In this document: positions 9,302 through 17,589 of the stretch, in pieces
How positions within the stretch are numbered: position 1 is the stretch's first letter
Layout: each line of letters opens with the position of its first letter
Origin: PGYR01 sp048267165
Lineage (GTDB): Bacteria > Bacteroidota > Ignavibacteria > Kapaibacteriales > UBA2268
Assembly (NCBI GenBank): GCA_048267165.1
Contig: JBLWYD010000008.1
Coordinates: forward strand, 1-64,000
DNA length: 64,000 nt
Direction: 5' to 3'
Made by a program: the position numbers and the translations under genes
The notes under the pieces: model-generated
The model's input: the letters and a program-made list of their open reading frames with translations, nothing else
The model's database searches: none
What the model was told of the DNA's origin: nothing

Positions 9302-12031
9302 ATGAAAAAAACTAACCTCTCAAGAAAACAATTCTATAATATCAGCCAACTCCGAATAGATTATTGGAGCCGGTTGAAAGTAGATTCTAATATTCTAAAA
9401 GAATCTAGCACTTCGGCCGCAAACAAAAAAACCATCAAAAAAAGAGTAAGTCAGCTTATAGATGAGCTTACTAATATAGAATCTTATTTCGCTTTGCCCG
9501 GTACATTAAGGATGAAGTCAATTATTAATCTATTCAAAGAACAAGATTATAATTCCCTTTCGTATAAAATAAGTGAAACTTGTAAGCAATTAGTCGGCAA
9601 TAAACATAACCTTGTAATTGACAAATCAGTTGATGAAGAAGACGGTTTAGATCAACTTGAAGAATTAGAGCAAGTTGTAAATAATAAAAAAAATCATTTT
9701 GAAGTTTTATTCATTGACCATATTACTGAGCAAGAAGAAATAGAGCTAAAGAATAGCTACAGGAATATAAGCGAAAAAAGTGATAAATTTACTTACAATA
9801 TTATATTCCAAAACTCTTTCCAAGATGCACTGATAGCTTTGTTGTTCAACCATAATATACAATCAGTTATCATACGATTTGCACCTAGATATCATTCCAA
9901 TAGAATCAGCGATGAGATTGCTCCTTATATTAAAAGTATTGAGAAATATGACTTTGCACACTTAGATGAAATCGAGCTAGGTCCAGTATTAGGTGATTTG
10001 ATAAAAAAAATTAGACCTGAGTTAGATGTTTATTATGTAACAGACACATCGCTAAGCAAGCTAAAAGATAGTACTCTAAAATGTTTTAGACGTATATTCT
10101 ACCAATCGGAAGATATACAAGAAATGCATTTGACTCTATTGAGAGGAATAGAAGAGCGATATGACACTCCTTTCTTCAAGGCGTTAGTTGAATATAGTCA
10201 AAAGCCGACAGGTGTATTCCATGCAATGCCAATATCGAGAGGTAACTCTGTATTCAAATCCAATTGGATAAATGATTTTGGTGATTTTTACGGAAGAAAC
10301 TTATTTTTAGCTGAAACTTCGGCTACAACTGGTGGTCTTGATTCTTTGCTTATGCCTACTGGCCCTTTGAAAAGTGCTCAAGAAAAAGCACGTGATGCTT
10401 ATGGTTCACTTAATACTTACTTTGTGACTAATGGTACTTCAACCGCCAATAAAATCGTATTACAAGCCCTTGTTAAGCCAAAAGATGTTGTATTAATCGA
10501 TAGGGATTGCCACAAATCACATCACTATGGGCTAGTCTTGGCAGGTGCGTATCCAGTTTACTTGGATTCATATCCTATACAAGAATATTCAATGTATGGT
10601 GCTGTTCCGATAGACCATATTATCGACAAATTATTACAACTAAAGGAATCTGGGCGTCTTGACAAAGTAAAAATGCTTTTGCTTACTAATTGTACGTTTG
10701 ATGGAATAGTATATAATGTAAAGATGGTAATGCAAAGAGTACTAGCAATCAAACCTAATATGATATTCCTTTGGGATGAGGCATGGTTTGCCTTTGCTGG
10801 ATTTGGAGTAAACCACAAGCAGCGTACGGGTATGTTCACAGCTAACAAATTATCAGAAAGATATAAAAGTCAAGAATATAAATTAGAGTATGATAAGCAT
10901 ATAAAAGGGCTTAAAAAAGGGCAGTTACCAACTCTTCCAGACCCTGCTTTAGTAAGAGTTAGAGTGTATGCTACACAAAGTACGCATAAGACTTTGAGTA
11001 GTTTTAGGCAAGGATCTATGATTCATGTTTGGGACGAGGATTTCAGACGAAAGTCAGAAAGTACTTTCCTAGAAGCATATATGACCCACACTTCTACTTC
11101 TCCTAACTATCAGATGTTAGCTTCACTCGATATTGGAAGAAGACAAGTTCAATTCGAAGGTTTCGAATTAGTCGAAAAAAGTATTGAGATGGCTATGCTT
11201 CTAAGAGAGAAGATAATTAATAGTCCTCAGCTTAATAAATACTTCGATGTACTTACAGTCTTTAACTTTATACCTGATGAAAGAAGACAATCTGGACTAC
11301 AAGAGTACTATACAAAAGATGTTGGTTGGAACTTGATGGAGACGGCTTGGAGAGATGATGAATTCGTATTAGATCCGACAAAAATAACTCTATGTATTGG
11401 TAAGACAGGCGTTGATGGCGATACTTTCAAGAATAAGTACTTGATGGATAAATTCAGTATTCAGATTAATAAAACATCAAGGAATACTGTTCTATTTATG
11501 ACCAATATAGGTACTACTAAAGGAAGCGTTTCCTATCTAATAAAAGCATTGCTTAATATATCGGAAGAACTAGATGAAGAACTAAAATCACTGAATGATA
11601 AAGAGCTAGAACTTCATGAGAAGAGAATACAATCGCTAATGAAAGATGTACCTCCTTTGCCTGATTTTAGTTATTTTCATCATTCGTTCCAAGCAGTACC
11701 TGGTGTACCCGGTGGTGATATTAGGACAGCTTATTATCTAGCTTATGACGAGAAGAACTACGAATATATATTATTAGAAGATTGCTTAAAAGTTATGAAA
11801 GCAGGACGTGTATTAGTAGCATCTACTTTCATTATACCTTATCCTCCCGGATTTCCGGTACTAGTACCTGGACAAGTAATAAGCGAAGAGATTATAGACT
11901 TCATGTTAGCACTAGATGTCGGTGAGGTACATGGTTATAATTCTAAATTAGGGATGAGAATATTCAAAGAAAAAGTATTACAAAGAGACCAAATTAATTC
12001 ATCAATTGGTGGTATCGCCAATTTAAAATAA
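9302..12031 (+). CDS. Orn/Lys/Arg decarboxylase family protein with extended N-terminal domain
   Basis: 909 residues, longer than the usual 710-760 of bacterial group III ornithine/lysine/arginine decarboxylases. Residues ~1-310 contain a helical start and a wing/receiver-like alpha/beta region (FNHNIQSVIIRFAPR). The PLP core follows: FVTNGTSTANKIVLQAL binds the phosphate, LFLWDEAWFAFAGF contains the conserved Asp, and K563 in QSTHKTLSSFRQGS is the PLP lysine. A C-terminal substrate-specificity domain (FHHSFQAVPGVPGGDIRTAY, PPGFPVLVPGQ) is intact. It should decarboxylate a basic amino acid to an amine; which one is not decidable by eye. It lies 3 bp after the VOC gene and 10 bp before the ATP-grasp gene. 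Confidence 0.88.
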   Translation: MKKTNLSRKQFYNISQLRIDYWSRLKVDSNILKESSTSAANKKTIKKRVSQLIDELTNIESYFALPGTLRMKSIINLFKEQDYNSLSYKISETCKQLVGNKHNLVIDKSVDEEDGLDQLEELEQVVNNKKNHFEVLFIDHITEQEEIELKNSYRNISEKSDKFTYNIIFQNSFQDALIALLFNHNIQSVIIRFAPRYHSNRISDEIAPYIKSIEKYDFAHLDEIELGPVLGDLIKKIRPELDVYYVTDTSLSKLKDSTLKCFRRIFYQSEDIQEMHLTLLRGIEERYDTPFFKALVEYSQKPTGVFHAMPISRGNSVFKSNWINDFGDFYGRNLFLAETSATTGGLDSLLMPTGPLKSAQEKARDAYGSLNTYFVTNGTSTANKIVLQALVKPKDVVLIDRDCHKSHHYGLVLAGAYPVYLDSYPIQEYSMYGAVPIDHIIDKLLQLKESGRLDKVKMLLLTNCTFDGIVYNVKMVMQRVLAIKPNMIFLWDEAWFAFAGFGVNHKQRTGMFTANKLSERYKSQEYKLEYDKHIKGLKKGQLPTLPDPALVRVRVYATQSTHKTLSSFRQGSMIHVWDEDFRRKSESTFLEAYMTHTSTSPNYQMLASLDIGRRQVQFEGFELVEKSIEMAMLLREKIINSPQLNKYFDVLTVFNFIPDERRQSGLQEYYTKDVGWNLMETAWRDDEFVLDPTKITLCIGKTGVDGDTFKNKYLMDKFSIQINKTSRNTVLFMTNIGTTKGSVSYLIKALLNISEELDEELKSLNDKELELHEKRIQSLMKDVPPLPDFSYFHHSFQAVPGVPGGDIRTAYYLAYDEKNYEYILLEDCLKVMKAGRVLVASTFIIPYPPGFPVLVPGQVISEEIIDFMLALDVGEVHGYNSKLGMRIFKEKVLQRDQINSSIGGIANLK

Positions 12032-12041
12032 GGGAATAATT

Positions 12042-13766
12042 ATGAGTGCAAAAAAGAAAGAAGTAGTTAAAAAAGCTACCGCTACTAAGAAACCAGCAGC
12101 AGCAAAAAAAGCTGTTGCAGCTAAAAAGCCAACAGTTGCAAAAAAAGCTGTCGTAGCTAAAAAGCCAGCAGTTGCTAAAAAAGCTGTTGCAGCTAAAAAG
12201 CCAGCAGTTGCTAAAAAAGCTGTCGTAGCAAAGAAACCAATATCAGCTAAAACAACAACAACAAACAAGAAAACAGTAGCAAAAAAGAAAGCACCTAAAA
12301 AGGTCGTTGAAAAAGAAATATTGAATGGAGTACCTGATGTTAGGAGATTCTTCTACAAAAACGAAGTACCTATTTACTTTATAAGTGCAACTAATTTCAA
12401 CTTATTAGGTGCGGATGAGTGGATAAAAGGGTTCAAGTTTATATCACATATTGAATGTTTTGATGGTCAACATCCAAATGTATTCTCTCCAAAAAATGAA
12501 ATCCCTCATGATGAATTTACAAGTATAGAAGACATTAACAATTACTTGCTAATGCACCCAGAAGTACAAGACTATCTTGTTACTAGAAAGAAAGGTAGAA
12601 CTACTGGTAAGGCAATGTTCCTGATGTTCAATGAAGAAACAGAAAGATTAGCTAAAAAGTTGGGATTAGAGATAATTTTCCCATCAGCTAAGATGAGAAA
12701 CTTCATGGATAACAAAGTAAACACGAATAGAATAGCTGAAAGAGCTGGAGTACCTTGCGTACCTTATGTTTTATCTAGAGTAGAAGATTTCGATCATTTG
12801 AGAAGAGTATCTTCTGATTTGGGCGAGAGTTTAGTAATACAAACTCCTTATGGTGATTCTGGACATACGACTTTCTTTATATCGAATGAAGAAGAATACA
12901 ATAAGCACAAGGAAGATATAGAGAAAGAGAAAGAAGTTAAAATAATGAAGCGTATCCGTTGTAAAGGCTCAGCTATTGAGGCTTGCGTAACGCGTCATGG
13001 TACTATAGTTGCACCACTAATGACTGAATTAGTTGGGTTTAATGAGCTAACACCGTACAAAGGTGGTTGGTGTGGTAATGAGATTTACCCTCAGGCATTT
13101 ACTCCTGAAATCAGAGCTAAAGCTGCCGAATACACTCAGAAATTCGGTAATCAATTAAGAAAAGAAGGCTACAAAGGATACTTTGAGCTAGATTTCTTGA
13201 TTGATCAAGATAATGGTGAAATTTATTTAGGTGAGTTGAACCCACGTATAACGGGTGCTAGTTCCATAACTAATCACGCTGTATTTGCACTAGCTGATGC
13301 ACCTCTATTCATATTCCACATATTAGAATGGATGAAAGTAGAATATAAAATAGATGTAGAAAAAATCAACGAAAGATGGGCTAGACAAAGAAACATAGAT
13401 GAGTGGAGTCAACTGATAATCAAGCATACGGAAGACACTATTGAATATGTTGCAGAAGCACCTAAATCAGGTATTTGGAAGATGTTCGACAATGGTCATA
13501 TCCAATTTGATAGAATGGACACTCATAGAAGAGCTGTTGAATCAGATCAAGAAGCATTCTACCTACATATCTCAAAAGCAGGTGATTATCTGTATGAGGG
13601 AGCTGATATGGGTATATTAGTTTCTAGAGGAAGAATGATGACTAAAGATTTCAAGTTGAACCAAAGAGCAAGAAAATGGATAGATGCTATCCGTGCTCAG
13701 TACTCGACTAGGTTAATAGAAGATAAGAGAATTGAAAAGCATTTGAAAGGTTCTTTGACTAAGTAA
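12042..13766 (+). CDS. ATP-grasp (biotin carboxylase-like) enzyme with N-terminal histone-H1-like Lys/Ala/Pro tail
   Basis: 574 residues. Residues 1-~90 are a low-complexity basic tail of KKPAVAKKAV-type units, resembling bacterial histone-H1-like and AlgP-type tails. From ~95 on comes a globular enzyme. Residues ~200-460 are an ATP-grasp fold: NKVNTNRIAERAGVPCVPYV is the usual opening of the B domain, LVIQTPYGDSGHTTFFI resembles the glycine-rich lid, and LGELNPRITGASSITNHAVF holds the metal-binding Glu/Asn. Such enzymes ligate a carboxylate to an amine or thiol, or carboxylate biotin; no biotin-carrier gene is nearby. It is the last gene of the module, before a strong terminator. The tail might bind nucleic acid or polyanions (inference). 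Confidence 0.85.
   Translation: MSAKKKEVVKKATATKKPAAAKKAVAAKKPTVAKKAVVAKKPAVAKKAVAAKKPAVAKKAVVAKKPISAKTTTTNKKTVAKKKAPKKVVEKEILNGVPDVRRFFYKNEVPIYFISATNFNLLGADEWIKGFKFISHIECFDGQHPNVFSPKNEIPHDEFTSIEDINNYLLMHPEVQDYLVTRKKGRTTGKAMFLMFNEETERLAKKLGLEIIFPSAKMRNFMDNKVNTNRIAERAGVPCVPYVLSRVEDFDHLRRVSSDLGESLVIQTPYGDSGHTTFFISNEEEYNKHKEDIEKEKEVKIMKRIRCKGSAIEACVTRHGTIVAPLMTELVGFNELTPYKGGWCGNEIYPQAFTPEIRAKAAEYTQKFGNQLRKEGYKGYFELDFLIDQDNGEIYLGELNPRITGASSITNHAVFALADAPLFIFHILEWMKVEYKIDVEKINERWARQRNIDEWSQLIIKHTEDTIEYVAEAPKSGIWKMFDNGHIQFDRMDTHRRAVESDQEAFYLHISKAGDYLYEGADMGILVSRGRMMTKDFKLNQRARKWIDAIRAQYSTRLIEDKRIEKHLKGSLTK
12111..12254 (+). repeat. Four 36-bp tandem repeats encoding the basic tail
   Basis: Units start at 12111, 12147, 12183 and 12219. 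Each encodes about AV(A/V)AKKPxVAKK. Units 1 and 3 begin GCTGTTGCA and units 2 and 4 begin GCTGTCGTA, so there is a 72-bp higher-order period, a sign of recent duplication of a two-unit block. The unit length is a multiple of three, so gain or loss of units keeps the reading frame. Confidence 0.9.
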
Positions 13767-13790
13767 ATGCGATTAAGGTTAAATTTTACG

Positions 13791-13826
13791 AGCCCTACCA
13801 AATATTATTTGGTGGGGCTTTTTTTT
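13791..13826 (+). terminator. Rho-independent terminator ending the decarboxylase/ATP-grasp module
   Basis: AGCCCTACCAAAT and ATTTGGTGGGGCT form a 13-bp stem (one T-G wobble) with a 3-base loop, then a run of T. The remaining ~210 bp up to 14037 are AT-rich with no further recognisable element. Confidence 0.92.
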
Positions 13827-14036
13827 GGTAAGGCATCATAACAATACCCCTTCCCCACTCTTACTAATAGTAGTTTTACCTACACAATAAACAAGAGATA
13901 AAAGAGTCTTTATTGTTGGAATTAATCATATTATTTTGTAAATTTAAGTACCGAAAGTAGAGTCAATAAACACTGATTCTAATCTTAGGAATGAGACGTA
14001 AATAAATAATAATTATCAAATTATACAGGTAGGTTT

Positions 14037-17000
14037 ATGAGTAAAAAATCTTTTACTAAATATACATTTCTAATACTATTAATAGCAGTATTAGCAATGA
14101 CTGATATTGTCGCAAAGACAATAACATCTACACCGCAAGGTGGGAAATGGGGTGACAAAACAACTTGGGTTGGTGAGGAAATCCCAACAAAAGATGATGA
14201 TGTTATTATCACTTCATTGGTTATTACAAATGGTCAAAGTTATTCTACAAAAACATATTTATCAAAGAATCTAACTATCAATAAAGGTGGTAAAATTCTT
14301 CGTGAAGGTGCTGGCTCTGGTGGTTATTCAATCCTTGAGATCAATGGTAATCTGATAAACAATGGGGAGCTAATAGATTTGAACGACTATTTCGATATAA
14401 ATCTATTCGGTAATTTAGAAAACAATGGAGTACTTAAGCCAAGATCGATTAATATGCTTGGTAGCAATGTAGTAATATCATCAACTGAATATATAGAAAG
14501 TGCAAATTTTAGAATCCGAGTTACTGACGGCTTTATTACTGCCAATACGGATTTGAAATTCAAAAATTGCTATGTCAATTCAGAAAATGACAACTATATA
14601 AACTTTGGAAACTATAATCTGTCGCTTGTTGCTGATACTATTACTTTCGATGGTTACTATGGGAAGGTGGCTTCTAAATCAGACTTCACTGTTCCAATAG
14701 TATTTAGTGGACTTGGGGTTTTAAATATAGATAAATCTATTTTTAGTGGTGATATAACTGGAAACGTGTCTATCAAAAGTGATGACTTTGCTTTCATCAA
14801 AGACTTTACTATAGATGGTGATTTATATATTGATGAGAATACAAAACTTAGTGTTTACAGAGACCTTCAAACAGTCAAAGTAAATGGCGATTTCTATAAT
14901 AACGGTATAATGAATTTCGACACTATCAGAACTGCCGGTGTGTCTTTTGCTGCCCAACGATTGAGAGTATATATCTATGGTGATTATAATAATTCATCAA
15001 TTACGGGTACTACCGAGTTTTACTTAGTTACAGAAGGTGAAACTAGAAATATAAACGGTAACGTAGATAATTACGTGAAAGTGATGCAATCAGAAACATC
15101 AGAAACCCCTGGTGGTAAAGTACTAATCCAAGATAAAGTAACTATCGATGGTAAGCTAGATATGTATTCTGATTTGGAAATAGATACCACAGGTCATCTG
15201 GAATTAACTAAAACTGGCTGGGGACAATTCTACAACACTACTGGTGTTAACCTAGTAAACAATGGTAAACTAGATAGAGTCCATAATGTAAGTAATAAGT
15301 GGGATTATAGAAAGTTTGATAAGCAATTGGGTTCTTTTGTGGACTATGAATTACGTGATTGGGAAGGTACATTGAACAGTATCTATGTAACTACAGTTAA
15401 CAATCAACCATACCCCGGACTACCCGGTACTATAAACAGATGGTGGAGAATTCAATCTACTGATGAATACACTGATTTGCAATACACTATCAAGTTCTAC
15501 TATGACGAATCACAGCTAAACGGCCAGAAAGAAGAAGACCTAAACGTATTCAGAACTACTGACAGTGGTGCAACTTGGGAAGCAATTTCAATTGGTGATT
15601 ATGCAGAACATAACAAAGATGAAAACTACTTCTCTATCGGCTCATGGAGTAAAGCAGAATCTTTACTTACAGAATTCGGCGACTATGTAATAGGAACTGG
15701 TAACGTAAGTGTACCACTAGAATCTCCGATAGCTATTAACTTCACAGGTAGAAGCGACGTTAGATTGGGTGCACCAAATAGATTCACAGTATCTATAGAC
15801 AACTTGACTAATAAGCAAACTGAGAGCTATATACTCGCAGTTGATGTAGAAGATGAAATTGTATTCGATTATTTCGAGTTCTATTCGAATGACGGAATGG
15901 TAAAAGTACCATTCGACTCTATGGGATTGAAGAAAGATGATACAGCTTTACTTTTCGTACCATCGCTTAATCCTAATGAAACTGTCAAATTTGACTTTGT
16001 AGTACATGGTGTAGCCCCTGGTACGAAAAGTACGCTTTCTGCTGGCAAATCTATAAAGCTAGGTGCATTCGGTAAAGGTATAGCAAAAGACAAATTAGAA
16101 GAAGTAATAGTAGATTATGTTAATAGCAAAATTCAATTAGATGATAAAGAACTAGCAGAATATGCGCGTGGATTAGGACTAACAGTTCAACAAGTGAAAT
16201 TAATGAAACAGAAAGAAGGTGTTGGTGTATTTACATTCAAATCTATTCTGAAAACTGGTGCCGAGAAGGTTTCTAATTCTAACCCAATCTCAAAAGTACT
16301 ATTCAAAATTGGCTCTGCCATAGAAACTGTTTCTAAAATTGCACCTACACTTAGACAAAGATTATTCCACTGGTTCTATAAGGAAACAGGACTATACGGA
16401 GTTGAAGAAACGAAAGTAGTAGCGGGTAACGCTAAAGAAGTAACTATGGTGAAATCTTGGGACCCGAATGAGAAGACCGGCCCAGCGGGTTATGGTGAGA
16501 ACAACTATATACAAGAAGCAGGTACTTTCCAATACAGCGTATCTTTTGAGAATAAGAATGAAGCGACTGCCGCAGCTTACAAAATCGAGATACTAGATAC
16601 TCTATCATCGGTATTCGATTGGGAGTCTGTAGAGTTCGGTAATACTAGCCACTCTGGTGAAGATTACAACTGGACTATGGAAAGAAAAGGCAATGTGTTA
16701 CGCTGGTATATAGAGGGTATAGAATTACCACCAAACGTAACACCACCACAAGGTGAGGGCTTTGTATCATTTAGTGTAAAGCTGAAAGACAACGTAAATT
16801 CTGGTGAAGCAATTAAAAATAATGCGTCAATTGTATTCGATGAGAACCCAGCGATAACAACCAATACTTGGGTTAACGTAATAGACACAATAGCACCAGT
16901 TACGAATAGTCTTGCGGCAAACTATATAGAAACCAACTCAGCTATTTCAATACAAGTTGACGCTGCTGATAATAATGAGGGTTCAGGTGTTGGCGAGCTA

Positions 17001-17462
17001 TCATACTATGTATCTATAGACGGCACTCCGTTCAAGTTAATCGGTAGTGGGTTCGATACTGAAATTAGCTATGAAGCTAATTTGGAAAAGGGTAAAATAT
17101 ATAGATTCTACGCTGTAGCTACGGACAATGTTGGCAACCAAGAAAACAAAGTTCCTCAGATAACAGAAGTGGATATTACAGCTCAGACAAGTGTAGAGTA
17201 CTACAGCTTTGCGGCAGACGTAAATATCTACCCCAATCCTGTATCTAATGTACTAAACATAGACTTCATGTCAGAGAATGCAAAACCGGCAGCGTACCAG
17301 CTAACTGATATGAGCGGAAAGGTAATGATAGAAGGTAACTTCGAGTCGAGCTTAGGTATGAGTAATTATAACTTGAATATCTCTGATTTGACTGCTGGTG
17401 TTTATATACTCCGATTGAATCAAGATAGAAAGCAGGGAATCTACAAAATTGTAAAGCAATAA
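14037..17462 (+). CDS. Large T9SS-exported protein with G8-like N-terminus and DUF11-like repeat
   Basis: 1141 residues. A signal peptide (~1-27) is followed by a G8-like opening (GGKWGDKTTW, then PTKDDDVII), common in surface proteins with parallel beta-helix regions; residues 60-400 show the repetitive short-strand pattern of such a helix. Around 810-950 there is a conserved-repeat region (SWDPNEKTGP, IEILDTLSS, NNASIVFDENPAITTN) like DUF11/DUF7619 modules in Bacteroidota surface proteins. An Ig-like region follows (YRFYAVATDNVGNQE). The C-terminal ~80 residues are a type A sorting domain (IYPNPVSNVLNIDF at its start, TAGVYILRL near its end). It is probably a cell-surface adhesin or secreted structural protein, but no catalytic residues are recognised. 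Monocistronic. Confidence 0.83.
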   Translation: MSKKSFTKYTFLILLIAVLAMTDIVAKTITSTPQGGKWGDKTTWVGEEIPTKDDDVIITSLVITNGQSYSTKTYLSKNLTINKGGKILREGAGSGGYSILEINGNLINNGELIDLNDYFDINLFGNLENNGVLKPRSINMLGSNVVISSTEYIESANFRIRVTDGFITANTDLKFKNCYVNSENDNYINFGNYNLSLVADTITFDGYYGKVASKSDFTVPIVFSGLGVLNIDKSIFSGDITGNVSIKSDDFAFIKDFTIDGDLYIDENTKLSVYRDLQTVKVNGDFYNNGIMNFDTIRTAGVSFAAQRLRVYIYGDYNNSSITGTTEFYLVTEGETRNINGNVDNYVKVMQSETSETPGGKVLIQDKVTIDGKLDMYSDLEIDTTGHLELTKTGWGQFYNTTGVNLVNNGKLDRVHNVSNKWDYRKFDKQLGSFVDYELRDWEGTLNSIYVTTVNNQPYPGLPGTINRWWRIQSTDEYTDLQYTIKFYYDESQLNGQKEEDLNVFRTTDSGATWEAISIGDYAEHNKDENYFSIGSWSKAESLLTEFGDYVIGTGNVSVPLESPIAINFTGRSDVRLGAPNRFTVSIDNLTNKQTESYILAVDVEDEIVFDYFEFYSNDGMVKVPFDSMGLKKDDTALLFVPSLNPNETVKFDFVVHGVAPGTKSTLSAGKSIKLGAFGKGIAKDKLEEVIVDYVNSKIQLDDKELAEYARGLGLTVQQVKLMKQKEGVGVFTFKSILKTGAEKVSNSNPISKVLFKIGSAIETVSKIAPTLRQRLFHWFYKETGLYGVEETKVVAGNAKEVTMVKSWDPNEKTGPAGYGENNYIQEAGTFQYSVSFENKNEATAAAYKIEILDTLSSVFDWESVEFGNTSHSGEDYNWTMERKGNVLRWYIEGIELPPNVTPPQGEGFVSFSVKLKDNVNSGEAIKNNASIVFDENPAITTNTWVNVIDTIAPVTNSLAANYIETNSAISIQVDAADNNEGSGVGELSYYVSIDGTPFKLIGSGFDTEISYEANLEKGKIYRFYAVATDNVGNQENKVPQITEVDITAQTSVEYYSFAADVNIYPNPVSNVLNIDFMSENAKPAAYQLTDMSGKVMIEGNFESSLGMSNYNLNISDLTAGVYILRLNQDRKQGIYKIVKQ

Positions 17463-17484
17463 ATTGCTCAACGTTTAAATTTAC

Positions 17485-17519
17485 AAAGGAGAATCATTTA
17501 TTTGGTTCTCCTTTTTTTA
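17485..17519 (+). terminator. Rho-independent terminator after the G8-like T9SS gene
   Basis: AAAGGAGAATCA pairs with TGGTTCTCCTTT (one wobble) and is followed by T residues. It lies between this gene and the ClpB fragment, so the fragment needs its own promoter. Confidence 0.85.
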
Positions 17520-17589
17520 CATCAAAATTAATCACCCCCAAAATCGTCTATGCTCATAACAAAGAAAGTTAAAACAGAGAAGAAAAACT

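Noticed and set aside
12111..12254. Regular 36-bp repeats as a CRISPR array
   Set aside because: There are no spacers between units, they are in frame inside a gene, and no cas genes are present.
12023..12268. Open frame on the minus strand of the Lys/Ala repeat, reading as Ala/Phe/Thr-rich hydrophobic protein
   Set aside because: It is the antisense shadow of the 36-bp repeat encoding AKK units; no start signal and low complexity.
17463..17589. Frameshifted ClpB N-terminal half upstream of the fragment
   Set aside because: The 127 bp contain a terminator and an in-frame stop and show no ClpB-like sequence; the next gene upstream is an intact T9SS gene.
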